This document shows positions 10,249 through 22,527 of a stretch of 46,767 bases of DNA, piece after piece. Source of the DNA: Purshia tridentata (taxonomy: Eukaryota > Streptophyta > Magnoliopsida > Rosales > Rosaceae). Numbering within the stretch: the stretch's first letter is position 1; every line of letters starts with the position of its first letter. The position numbers were made by a program, and so were the translations under genes. The stretch spans positions 1 to 46,767 of the forward strand of contig QANT01004637.1 in the NCBI GenBank assembly GCA_003254885.1. The letters run 5' to 3'. Under the pieces are notes generated by a model. The model was not told where the DNA came from. It saw only the letters and a list, made by a program, of their open reading frames with translations, and did no database searches.

Positions 10249-11739
10249 ATGGCTCAGAAGAACCAATTACTTTTCCTACCCATATTCTCAGCTCTAACAT
10301 TCACTACTCTCTTTTCTTCCACACTTTCTCGCAGCTTAGCAGAAGCAGCAACCACAGTGCTCGATGTCTCTGCCTCCCTCAACCAAGCCCATGAAGTCGT
10401 CTCCTTCAACCCCCAAACCCTGAAACCATTGGACCACCAAGAATCCCAGGCCCAAACCCACCTCACTCCTCTCAACTCCTCTTCTTCATTCTCTATCCAG
10501 CTCCACCCCCGCGACGCTCTCCACAACTCCCAACTCAAAGACTACAAATCTTTAGTCCTCTCCCGACTCGCCCGCGACTCCGCCCGAGTCAACTCTCTTA
10601 ACACCAAGCTCCAACTCGCACTGCAAAATGTAAACAGGTCGGATCTCGAACCCATGCACACCGAGATCCGACCCGAGGCTCTCTCCACCCCAATCGTGTC
10701 GGGTACGAGCATGGGTAGCGGTGAGTACTTCTCGCGAATCGGAATCGGGCGCCCGACCAAGTCCTTCTACATGGTTCTCGACACCGGCAGCGACGTCAAC
10801 TGGCTCCAATGCCAGCCTTGTGCGGACTGCTACCAACAATCCGACCCGATTTTCAACCCTAGCGGATCCTCCACTTACAACCCGCTTACGTGTGAATCTG
10901 CGCAATGTTCAGCTCTCCAAGTCTCCGCGTGTCGTAACGGTAAGTGTCTCTACCAGGTCTCCTACGGCGACGGGTCGTACACGGTCGGCGATTTCGTAAC
11001 CGAAACGGTGTCGTTTGGGAATTCGGGTGCAATCAACAACGTCGCGTTGGGTTGCGGTCGCGATAACGAGGGACTATTCGTTGGGGCCGCCGGGTTATTG
11101 GGCCTGGGCGGTGGGTCTTTGTCACTTACCTCACAATTCAAAGCGACGTCGTTCTCCTACTGCTTAGTGAACCGCGACTCGGGCGCTTCGTCGACTCTGG
11201 AGTTCAACTCAGCCCCACCAAGCGACTCGGTCACGGCGCCGTTGTTGAAGAGCAGCAAGGTCGGCACGTTTTACTACGTTGGACTGACGGGAATGAGCGT
11301 CGGCGGCCGACCTGTTTCGATCCCACCCTCGCTTTTCCAATTGGACGTGTCCGGGAACGGCGGGATCATCGTCGACTCAGGCACGGCCATAACTCGGTTG
11401 CAGACGGCGGCGTACAACTCGCTCCGCGACTCGTTCAGACGGTTGACTCAGAACTTGCCCTCTGCGAGCGGGTTTGCTCTGTTCGACACGTGTTATGACC
11501 TGTCCTCGCGGACACGTGTGCAGGTCCCTACGGTGTCGTTTCAGTTTTCTGGAGGGAAAAGTTTGAGCCTGCCCGCCAAGAACTACCTAATCCCGGTGGA
11601 CAACTCAGGGACATTTTGCTTTGCTTTCGCTCCAACGTCGTCGTCTTTGTCTATCATCGGGAACGTCCAGCAGCAAGGGATACGTGTCAGCTACGATTTG
11701 GCAAACAGGCGCGTGGCTTTCTCGCCAAATAAATGCTAG
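10249..11739 (+). CDS. ASPG1: Aspartic protease, ASPG1-like (pepsin A1 family)
   Basis: A single-exon 496-residue atypical plant aspartic protease. Arabidopsis ASPG1 acts in guard cells in ABA and drought responses and in seeds. A hydrophobic signal peptide covers about residues 5-30, then a propeptide. The mature domain begins near GSGEYFSRIGIG. The catalytic motifs are DTGS (178-181) and DSGT (376-379). The nepenthesin-type Cys-rich insert (CQPCADCYQQSDP.FNP) follows the first one. Other near-identical stretches are NNVALGCGRDNEGLF, AGLLGLGGG, PAKNYLIPVD and SIIGNVQQQG. There is no plant-specific insert. An in-frame ATG at 10138 would extend the protein by 37 residues; 10249 is preferred because it gives a proper signal peptide. 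It is read away from the PPR gene. Confidence 0.95.
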   Translation: MAQKNQLLFLPIFSALTFTTLFSSTLSRSLAEAATTVLDVSASLNQAHEVVSFNPQTLKPLDHQESQAQTHLTPLNSSSSFSIQLHPRDALHNSQLKDYKSLVLSRLARDSARVNSLNTKLQLALQNVNRSDLEPMHTEIRPEALSTPIVSGTSMGSGEYFSRIGIGRPTKSFYMVLDTGSDVNWLQCQPCADCYQQSDPIFNPSGSSTYNPLTCESAQCSALQVSACRNGKCLYQVSYGDGSYTVGDFVTETVSFGNSGAINNVALGCGRDNEGLFVGAAGLLGLGGGSLSLTSQFKATSFSYCLVNRDSGASSTLEFNSAPPSDSVTAPLLKSSKVGTFYYVGLTGMSVGGRPVSIPPSLFQLDVSGNGGIIVDSGTAITRLQTAAYNSLRDSFRRLTQNLPSASGFALFDTCYDLSSRTRVQVPTVSFQFSGGKSLSLPAKNYLIPVDNSGTFCFAFAPTSSSLSIIGNVQQQGIRVSYDLANRRVAFSPNKC

Positions 11740-12755
11740 ATTTTTAATACAACTTTCAAATTAAAACTTAAAGCAAGTAAGTAGGTTTGGATTGTAATTT
11801 GCAACCGAATTATGTACTTATTTATTATTCCCGAAAAATTGATAAATGATAAAGAAGGTGGGTTCTTCTTTTGCTATGGGACAGGTGAAATTTTTTAACT
11901 TGGGTATTAATGTATGTATGTAGGAGGTAGATAAATGTGGGACCCAGCCCACGTAGCTAATATATAAATTGTGAGTATTATGTACTGTCATTTTAGTCTT
12001 TAAGGTAAAATGCTGAATTGGTGGGGTGTGGATCTCATGTTCATAAATGTGTTGATAACTCTACTCTGAATTGTCAGCAATGCATATATAGGAATTAGGA
12101 AATTACTCAAATAGTCCATGTTGGGGGCTCATGAGAAGGAAGAGGACAGAGAGCATACGCTGCAAAAAGCTTGCATGTGTGCCGCGTGGCATTGTCATTT
12201 TAAGATATATACTATACACATAATAGTATAATTTAGTGAATTTGTAGTATTATTGTCACTGAAATTTGCTGACTGTGTGTTTGCATGGGGAATTTTGGAG
12301 GGTTTCGTGGGAGGGGTAGGCTGAAATTGAATGGTTAATTAAAATATAGGAATTAGCTTTCTTTCACTTTCGTTCTGGGAGTGTGTGGAAGAGATCACGA
12401 GGGTCCACTTTTGGGAGTGGAAGACAACGTAGTAGGTCATATTCGCAAAGTGAAAGCACGCAACTTGTGCTTGGTCCTACCTTTTTATTTTTTCATGTGG
12501 GCCCAAACCCCGTGATTGTCGGCAAGCCTCTATCTTGGGCCCTTTTCTTTTCAGACGCGTGGCAATCTATTTTGTGAATCCACAAAGATCTATCATCTAC
12601 CATGCCAGCCCAGCCCAAGTTTAACATCCTTGTATATTGTTTTTATTTTTATTTTTTCATATTAGTTTTGCATTGGGCAGATTTCAGGAACCCCTATAGA
12701 AATCACCTGTCTCCAAAATTCCCGTCTTCTCCTTGTCATCTACCTTTTATTAACA

Positions 12756-12796
12756 CAGAGGTTAATAAAAGCTAACGATGTTTTTATTAACCTCTG
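12756..12796. repeat. Perfect 15-bp stem-loop
   Basis: CAGAGGTTAATAAAA (12756-12770) and its exact complement TTTTATTAACCTCTG (12782-12796) flank an 11-nt loop. It could be a small fold-back relic. Too short for a plant microRNA precursor. Confidence 0.7.
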
Positions 12797-13431
12797 TTTA
12801 AAAAAGAAGGTGTAAAATTTGATCCCGAAATGCATGATATAAAATTTGGAAGCCTACTGTGTGTTGTGCGATGATAATTACAATGCCACAAAGTTTACGT
12901 CGGTCTTAAATTGCAACCGCCATCTGCAGTTATGGGAGGGGTCCCAAACCAAAGACAGACAAATTTGGGACCCAAGCTACGTACTGTGAACATTAATTTG
13001 GTTCCTTCAATTGAGGAAAAGAAGTTTGGCACACCCATATATATGATTTAGTGAGTGAATGGAAGCAATGGTGAATTAACTAGTGATGTCTAGGAGTTCG
13101 CATGACAAGTAGTGAAATGCTACTAAGTATTAATAAATTTGCATAGTTCATTACTTTACAGCTGCCACTGGCAAACCACTGAAAACTCAAAGCGACTCTT
13201 GTTCACAGTTCACAATGGAGAAAATAAAGTACTGTGATCGTGGGATAAGAAAAGATGAACCTGCTTTAACTCTGAAAATTACAGAGGACCAAAAAAGTTG
13301 TCAAGAAAATAAGAGATTCTCCTCTTTGTCAAGTCAACTTGTTTTATTTAAAATGACTGGTTTAAAACTGGTACACTAAAGCATCTCTATTTCTTAATTC
13401 ACTGTAGTTTTGCATCATGACAAACTTTTCA

Positions 13432-13503
13432 CATGCAGGAAGCTGGTTGGGTTAGACAGAGATCTTAAAGCTTATTTTGCATAAAGGATGCAGCTCCTGC
13501 ATG
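13432..13503. repeat. Imperfect inverted repeat with about 46-nt loop
   Basis: CATGCAGGAAGCTG (13432-13444 plus one bulged A) pairs with CAGCTCCTGCATG (13491-13503). The stem is only 13 bp, so no function is claimed. Confidence 0.55.
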
Positions 13504-14333
13504 CATTTACAGCATTTAAAATATTAGGTCAATTATAAGTTATTACAAAATGTAGGTGAGGGTTCCAAAGACAATTGAAGGTTACATGGACCACTTCACA
13601 TGTGATGGCTTTAATGGAGGCCAAAACTCCAAGATGTTGGAATGTTTTCCTATTACCAATGTATTTGATATTTGTTGCGAGACAACATGTAAAGGATTTG
13701 CACTAAAAATTTAGAATCAAGAATTCTTCAAAGTGAAAAAGGAAGAGGAAGATTTGTTTCTTGGGTTGGTGAAAAATGAACTTGGGATTTGTAAAATAAG
13801 AACAACACGCTCTAGCTTTCATAATCAACTTTAGTGATGGATTTCAGCTGGTGGTTGCATTGTTTTTGTGTTTGGAGAAAAGCAAAGTTCTCGCACCAGC
13901 CGCCATGTATATGACCCCAACGATTGGATGAGGCACCTAAATTGTCACGCTCAAATTAATAATTGTTCAATGCAATCATGTTCATACAATAGACTTACCA
14001 ATAAAACCATTTATTACTCAAAATTTAAAAGTGGTTCTAACTAGTAACTGAAAATTTGGGCTTTTAAGAGGTTTTTTTCGTGAAACAAAAGAAATTACAA
14101 TAATCAATCATAAATACTTGTAGTTTTTTACAAGGGTAAATATGGAAAAAATAAATTATATAAATGAAGTTGAGTTAAGAAATAAGATACAAAATAATTG
14201 ATTCAAATATCACTCTTAACCCCAAAAAAAATAAAATTCCATACTAATAAACTAAATACAAAAAAATAAAGTGACTCATATTCTATAACTTATATTGATT
14301 TTTTTTTTCAACGGTTTGCACCCTGCTTGCAAC

Positions 14334-16361
14334 TTAACCATATTGTTCCAAGGCTTTGGCACTGTTAACAAATGTGGCGCTTTTGTTGAACCCCTCGAGC
14401 AAAAGAATCCTTACTGCTTCTACGCCATGTTGAAATGTAAAATTCAACTGAAAAGCATTCATTGCGAACAGTTAAGAGTCCAATAGCATTCTATATATAA
14501 TTTTCTCTCTAGCGATTGCATCAGAAACTTAACAAACCTCTTCACATTCTTGTTTAGTAAAGGGCCGAAGAACAAAGTTGATAGGATCCATTTTCCCAGG
14601 AGGCCGTCCAATGCCTACAGAAATTTCACCAATTTAATGACAATAATAAAATATAAGGAAGTCTTACTGTATTAGGGAAACACTGCGCTAGGGAATGTAC
14701 CGATTCTTAAACGAGGGAAGTCACGGTTCCCTTTAAAGTGATCAATGACACTCCTCATCCTGCAAAAGAAGGCAAATAATGGAAACAAATGATATAGTAT
14801 TAGTGGGTATCTAGATACAGTGATACAGTTGCTCATTTTAAATGATAAATATACTGAATTAATCAACACAAGTAGTAAGAATAGAAGCAACAAAAGAATA
14901 CTAATGTAGGCTTGTATAATTACCCATTGTGTCCTCCATGACCACCTTTTGGCAACATCCGCAATTTTGCAAAGGGCAGATCAAGATCGTCAAAGATCTG
15001 ACAAAAAAATGAAAACAAAAAATTTGAACATTGTAGAGAAACAAGTCACTCTTGACTCAAAATTAAAGGAAAATGAGAGAAAAAAGAGAACAGGGAGAGA
15101 AACTACACCACAAGAACTTGCTTCAATGGAATCTTGTAATACGAAACAATGGCTCCAACCTTCAACAAAGGTCCAAAAATCAACCAATCATCACAGAACC
15201 ATATAAAACTATCAAGACAGATCCTGAGATAGCTTTACTTACAGACTCACCGCTTTTGTTCATGTAAGTTTGTGGTTTGGCAAATATAACTGGAACATCC
15301 CCAATTAAACCTGGAATATGAAAACAAGCTTTATGAAGATATAATTTCCAAAACTAGATATAAAGTATAAGCACTTAATTAGGTTCTAGTACAGTATTTT
15401 TCCTTACTGTCGGGAATGTTGAAAACGAAGTGAAGGACTATTTATTCATAAGCTCTATTAAGCAGCCATAAATTCATAAACAGAAATAAGATTGTAAATT
15501 GTAGAGGCATGTCAAAAGAGATATGCAGAATGTACTAATATAATTGTTTGTATTTGAATGAGTAAATTTCCTAAAATATTTCCCTGTATGCCAATTGTAA
15601 GTAGAGCAGAAACATGAGAAATTGACTGCTGTCAACTCTTTTAGAAGCTATAGTAAGTTGAATATAATTATCTGAGTTTATCCTTTGAATTGAAACAGAT
15701 AATGGAAGTTAAAGCAAGTGAACCTTTTCCAACAAGGGCTTTGAAAGACACACTGCTTAGAGATATCCCTTCAGCTTCAGCTATAGCATCCACCATTTCA
15801 AAACCCACCTGAAAGAACACCATCACTTTGCAGCTTTAGTTTTCCAAATAGCCATACATTAACCACATTCACTAAAATCAACAACAGCTGCCAACATTCA
15901 TATAATTATATGTTTATAAAACTAGAAATGCGGTAATCAAATAACACATAACCAGTGCCTCACACAGCCATGAAGTGCAAAGTTATGAAAAACTCTTTTC
16001 GAAAGCAAATTAAAACATGCTTCCTGAATTCAAAGCATTTTTTTTTTTCCCAGGAAACAGTTCTGAAAAAGCGGCAGAGAAAAAGAGGGGCCGTACGGAC
16101 ATTGTGGCGGGTGCTCTGGTACTTCTTGCCGGGGTTTCCGAGGCCGACGATGAGCCACGGCTGTTTGGGCGGCTTCTTGGCTTCCACAGCCGCCGTTTCC
16201 GAGCTCACTGGCGGGGCAGATGCGGCGGAGAGCGAGGACGAGAAATGAGACATTATCCGAAGCGACAGAGACGGAATTAGGGTTTTGGAGGAGCCAAAGC
16301 AACGGTGGCGATTTGGGAAGCGAACGGCGGCGATAGATGATATGGAAGCACCAACGCTCAT
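14334..16361 (-). CDS. Plastid peptidyl-tRNA hydrolase (Pth family), 8 exons
   Basis: Exons in transcript order: 16361-16101, 15808-15724, 15310-15243, 15159-15109, 14997-14924, 14759-14701, 14614-14538, 14447-14334; 262 residues. The enzyme cleaves peptidyl-tRNAs that drop off ribosomes. An N-terminal Ser/Arg-rich presequence (about 1-65) precedes the bacterial-type Pth core: [23 protein letters not shown] with catalytic His86 and Asn87, KPQTYMN, FDDLDLPFAKLR (catalytic Asp), GGHGGHNGMRS, and RIGIGRPPGKMD. The core and the tail LEGFNKSATFVNS match Arabidopsis At1g18440 rather than the CRS2 splicing factors. All junctions close in frame. The exon-1 donor is AAT|GTCCGT, a weak but usable GT site. 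Met37 (MSHFSSSLS) could start a shorter form. Confidence 0.93.
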
Positions 16362-16963
16362 ATTTTGGTTTTATGTATTGCAAAAATAAATAATTAGTAG
16401 AGGACTTGAGAAACAGAGAAAGATAAACCCTAGGGCTTGGAGTAGAATGAAGACGAAGAAGAGCCTCTCAAGTCTCAAGTTTGGGCCTTTTAGAAAGTTG
16501 TTAGGCGACGGGGAAAATGTATTCGCGCGGAAACAATCCTGGAAAGGAAAATAGATTTCGAGATTTAAAAAAGAAAAATATAATAAGGCGCGTAATTCAT
16601 TGAAATAACGCATTTTCGCTCTTTCTAAAATTATAGTTTCTTTATATCTTTCATTGAATTTTAAATGAGTCAATCTCAATAGTCAATTCCTTCAGCAGAC
16701 GCATCAATATGGCTCAATTTTTTTTTGGCTCAACGATAAATGTGCTACAATGAACACCACAAATTCATTTTTTCATCTCATCAATTCAATGAATGTGCAT
16801 AGGATTTACTTGTTTTGCCTCAAGTTCTCAACTCGGTATATAAGTTAAAAAGGTTCGATTATACTTTTATCATCAAATCTGGAAAAAACACAAAAAAGAA
16901 TAACATCACTTGGTTATATACAAATTTCCGTTAAAGCATAGGATTCAGAATTTATCTCCCACC
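16362..16963. promoter_or_regulatory. PTH promoter / CASP 3' flank
   Basis: 600 bases between two minus-strand genes. It holds the PTH upstream region next to 16361 and the CASP 3' UTR next to 16964. AT-rich, nothing else seen. Confidence 0.45.
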
Positions 16964-19900
16964 CTAGAGCGAATGTGGGAGGTTAATTTTTGCCTCTCCA
17001 ATAAGGGTATCGTCTTGACCATTGCTGCAAAAACCAGAAATTTTTTAAATGAGAGAAAATTAACCAGGAAAAAATCGCTACAAAAAAGCACAAGAATGGA
17101 TATTTACCTAAGATAGCTCAGCGCTGACATTCGATAGAGACAGGTGAACACCAGTATATGCAACCCAATGGTGTAGAAAAATGCAAAAGTCCGAGCATAC
17201 CTGCAATAATAATTCTAGTCTTGTTAATGTAAATTCTCAGAAAATTGGGGCTTCGGCCGCCATTGTTACAAAAGAAAAGGAAAGTAAATTATATGGTCAG
17301 CCCGTTAGATGGTGTGCCATGATAATTAAGAAACTAAGTATAAAACGATCAACCAGAAAATAAATGAGCACATTTAATTAAGAATAAGATTATGTGATCT
17401 TACTTGTTGCCGAGAAGAAAACGTCCACTGCTGAGAGTAATTCTATCCCTGAAACCCAACTCCTTGTACCGTTGATCCCTTTCCTATATACAAGTAGGTT
17501 AATATATGATCTCGGAACATAGTATACATTGCATATGTCTGATTCAAGGAAGAATGCATCTTTGCTAACACACTTCACAAATTTGCCAGAAAGTTTAAAA
17601 CCAACAACCTTTTTCGAGAAGGCTGCAAATGGATTTATGTCATCCTCATATATCTTCTTGTACTTGGATTCAACATCTGAGGAGAAACCACTTTCAAGAT
17701 CCTCTGCATGCTGCATTATACCACATAAAAGACAAACTGAGTATTAAGAAACAAAAATCACATATTAGGTTGAAGATAACAACATAAATATAGCACCTTC
17801 TTTGATCCTCTAGAAACTACTTTTTCTAGACTGTAATCCTGGACATAACGAATCTTTCCATAGAGTTTGACATTATCAGCTTTTGTCTTTTCCAGTTCCA
17901 CTGTTAGTGCTCCTATCTTTTCCTTCAACTGTCTTATTTCCTAGTACATAAAAAGAAGTCATCAAAGTCACATGATTAGATGTGTAATATAACCATATGA
18001 TATGGCAAGTTAAGAAACCAAGGCAATGGTTGATGTTTGCAAATTAACACAGTACTTCTTCCGTCTCTCTCAAGCGTGTCCTGAATCGATCTCGCTGATT
18101 ACAGATCACCTTAAGCATTGAGCTTTGGTCTTGGTCTGAGTAAACGTGCTTCTGATCTGCATTCTGATTCAGAAAGAGAGTAAGATGGCATGCATAGTGC
18201 ATGCCAAGAACTGTCACTTAAATATAACCTAGCACAGCATGCGCTCAAGAGATTCTTAAATTAGTATTTTTGTAAGAGTGCACGATATGCTTCAATGAGA
18301 ACTTTGTTTTTTCAGGCACAAAAAGGAAAAAAAGAAAAGAATACCAGTAAGATTAACCGGGTGATTTCAAACTTTCAAATGCCAAAAGGTTGAAAGAATA
18401 TTTAAATTCCCAACAAATAAATATATTTGATTGAGGCCTGAAAATCAAAAAGCAGCCAGGATGGATACTGCATATTGCAGTGAGGAAGCACAATGTCGGA
18501 ATTCTTGACATTATGACTGCTGGAATTAATGTGGAGAAAGCAATTATAAAAAATTCAAAAGTTTGAGGAGCCAAAAATTAAAGAGATACTGATAGAGAGA
18601 CATGTAGGGAGGGAAGCAGGGTACCTCAGATATGTCAGTGCTCCTAGCCTCTGAAACATCCCAGTCATCAAATAGAATTCCTTTTTTATCCTTGGAACTA
18701 GAACCCTGCATTAGAAAGGGAAAAGTGAATTTTACAGAAAGTGGGGTGTGGTGGTGTTTTTATTTAGGGGGGTGGGGGGGTGGGCACCTATGATCCTAGT
18801 ACGTATGTGCATGAATTTGAATGCCTGCGTATGTGGCGGTGTTTAGATGCTGAATATTGTTCTAACATTCACTATGCAGGCAAGATTATCTATACTTCAT
18901 ATCATGGAAGCCAAAAGTAACACACCTTCAATATATCATCCTCCAACTTTTGTATTAATCTTTGTTGTTCATTAACCTTTTCCGTAAGTTCTGCTATCTT
19001 GCCATCAGCTTTTTCCAACAAAAATGCTTTCTCCGAAAGTTTGACCTGAAAGCAGCACAATAGAAATACAACATCATTAATAGGCATTAATCTAATTACA
19101 GTCCATAAATTTTCACAGAAAGGCATTTTATCATCTCATCCCTATAAAATATTGAATTCCTTGTAGTTCTGTCTAAAAGCCAGACAGTAATCCTATGTGC
19201 TCGGAGAAGAGAAAAAGCAAACACAGACATGAACAAAAAATGAACAAACTTCATACTTTCAACTGTGTGAGTTCATGTTCCATTTTCCGGTTTTTATCAA
19301 GAAGAAGAGACTCCATTTTGCTCATCTCTTCCCCGCTTGTAGCTACTTCCCAATCTTCAGCCTCAATTGAGTTATAACCCACTGCCTACAAATATAACAA
19401 TGTTAAGTGTGAAGTTATAAACACTGAACAGAAGACTTCTGGGGTACCAAGAAAATGAGAAAAATGCTTGAAAAATAACAAGGAGTTCATGGCAGTAAAA
19501 AAGATGCAAAAGAACTAGTAAACCATACAAAGCAGGAGATAAATAGGACAAAATACAAGATGAATGAGAATGTACCATACCAAAAATTAAAAATTAAAAA
19601 AAATGCTGATGTTGAAGTATTTAAAATAGTCGTTGAAAGGGAGCTTGAATTTCAACCATGTCTGAAATATTAACAGAGATGAGAGACCTTTATTAATTAA
19701 GTAGTAGAGTATTACTGTACTTAATAATTCCAATTACAATTTCAAACTAACAAACATGAACTAATCACTTTGACAACTTTTCAGAGATCAGGCACATAAG
19801 GTTTTAATTGTAGACCGGTAGATAAATACTTAAAACAGCAACACAAACACTGATTCACTGAAAGTGTACAGTGGTGAATTCATTCCCAGGCTTCATACAC

Positions 19901-22488
19901 ACTGAAACCAATTGGACAGTTAAAAATAGTTTTTAGTTTCCTCATCAGCAATATGTATTTTGAATTTCATCAAGCAGCATCAATGACAGTCTAAAATCAA
20001 CTGTAACAGTAGAAAAACTCAAAAACTTTCAATAGCTCTCATGAAACTGAAACTAAATTGAGACCAGGAAACTTCTGAGCCAAAGTGTAGAGAAGGCGTG
20101 GCATTACCTGCAAAATTTTCACCTTTTTACGCAAATCATCAATTAGTTTTGTTGTTGGCCTTGCCTGAAGCTCTTTCTTCATCTCCTCAAGAACACCGTC
20201 CTAAATTAGCAAGAGAAAAAATAGAATGATTAATAAATAAATTAAAGAAGATAACTGTGGTACATAACAGGAGCTGGGAGCTCAATTATACATCAGATGT
20301 GAGGGTGACAATTGCATGGCTTTGGTTTTTTTGGAGCATCATAGAGCGCTAAGAAACTGGACTACTTATGAAGGGAAAAAGAGACTAAATGTTACAATCC
20401 CTAACAGCACTTTCCGCTTAGCAATGGTGCAGCACTGAAGCAGGAAAGTAATATACCTTTTCAATGAGCAGTGCATTCAACTTCTTGATCTCATTCAGAT
20501 GTTCTTCTCTTTCCTGTGATAAGGTTGTTTCAATATTGTGAAGCTCCATGTTGAGTTCAGCAATGATCTTCTCCTTGGCACTTAAAGAATTCTCAAGGAC
20601 ACTTTCTGAATCTAAATCGTCACTGTGGCACAGCAATCAACTTAATATAAGAAAGATATCCAAAGACAACAGAAGCAATCTGTATAAACCCTTAAGCCCA
20701 ACAACCCCAGACAGTATATATCAAGGAACTATTAGAAAGTTCAAGCAATAAAAACTTGTGACACCAAAACGCCATAGCTGAAAGCAGCATAACCAGATGA
20801 AGATCTTAATTTATTAGAGCAGTAACATATTTGACATAGAATTCACCGAAACCTTACAATATAAACCAAATGATAAACTTACTTAACAAGCATTATGTAT
20901 TTTAAAGATTGAAACTTCTAAGTTCCTATGGAAAGGTTCTTCTATTTAAACGGTTCACAAAATAAAATAACTAGCATTTGGAAGAAGGAAAATAAATTGA
21001 AACCATATTGTCCATGGACATAGCAGTACAAAGTACGACACTGAAGCACCTCACCTTTTCTTATTTTCAGTCTCTTCATTTGCTGTCTGTAACTTGGAGC
21101 GCAGAAGTCCCTGCAAAAATGTTCAATGAAAAATGGGGCTTCAACAATGAAGCAAAAGTGAATAAACAATGATTGTAGCAGCATGGACCTTTACAAACAA
21201 TGAAATATTACCAAGTATGATCCAATTTCACAAATGAAAATGCAGCAGCTATATGAAGAATGTACAATCATCGTCAAAAGTGGCTTATGAGCTTCAGATC
21301 TTGTAAAGCAAAAATATTGGATTTAGAACACACCTTCTCCCTCTCAAGACTAAGAAGCCGTGTCTGAGCCCGTTCAACTTCATCCATCAGAAGACTGACC
21401 TCGGATTGCTTTGATGCCCTCTCTTCATCTGAAATCATTAGACAAAACATGAGATGCTTCAAAGAATTATATCTTTGCTGCAGAGATACATGGGCCATCA
21501 AATAATATTTTCCTGCAAATACAAGTATTAAAGATGTTCTATAGAAGAAATCAGGAAATTTGAAACACACCTGATTGAGCACGAAGCTCAAACAATTGGC
21601 TTTGTGCAAGCTCATGTAATTTTTGCATATTGAAAACACTGTCTTTAGCTTGTCGTAATTGATCTTGCAACAATTGCTCTCTGTATAAAGTGAAGATATC
21701 ATAAATCAAGATACACAAGAAAATTAATAGTTTTAACAATACATCAATAGACACAAATTAAAATCATTCGAAGATTTAATGCAGTTTTGTCTCCAAGCAT
21801 ATGCCAGTAATTGATACCTTTCTTTTAGGACCTCAAGTATTTTCTGGTTCTCTTCTGCAAAACTGCGTTGCTTGATCTCCACGATTTCTTTAACTTTATC
21901 CTCCATCTAACCACATATGAGAAAGTCGATATCACCACTAATTCAAAATGTAAATTTATTCTGTTCTAAGTTTCTAATATGGCCACATACTCCAGTGATA
22001 CAAGTTAAATTGGCATAACAAAGTATTATATGCAAATCAATAAAAAGCATGAACTACAAGAGCAAGTGGTACGATAATGGAAGCTAATGATCATTTCAAA
22101 AACTATTTACATGATTACACCATATTTTAAATAAAAGATGGCTCACCAAAGAGAGGGAGTCATGAGGGGAAGCCATTTATCAACCCAATTTATTTGTTTA
22201 ACTGGAAAAAAAATTTATGATACATAATAAAAAAAATACTAAACATTGCCAACCTGTTGCTCTAACTGGCGGTTGCGCTCCTCAAGTCTTCTTATTGTTG
22301 CCTGTTGATTCTTTAAATGAGTTGCTTCTGTCCTGAATTCCTCAAGCTCAACTTTCATCTTCCTATTTTCAGATTCTAGTTCAGACAATTTCAGATCTTG
22401 CTCCTGCAGGAGACATAGACAAGTTTACTATGGAACATAGAGACACATCACACATCCTACAAGCAGAGTGCACAGAGCACACACAGAG

Positions 22489-22527
<39 letters not shown>

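Larger units (their letters stand above)
11740..14333. other. 2.6-kb convergent intergenic region, ASPG1 to PTH
   Basis: It contains the 3' ends of two convergent genes. Two stem-loops are visible (separate entries). Otherwise it is AT-rich DNA without a supported gene; the short open frames show no family similarity I recognise. Confidence 0.5.

Noticed and set aside
12756..13503. Two hairpins as microRNA precursors
   Set aside because: Stems are only 13-15 bp and no known plant miRNA sequence is recognised. Plant precursors need a stem of at least about 20 bp over the mature region.
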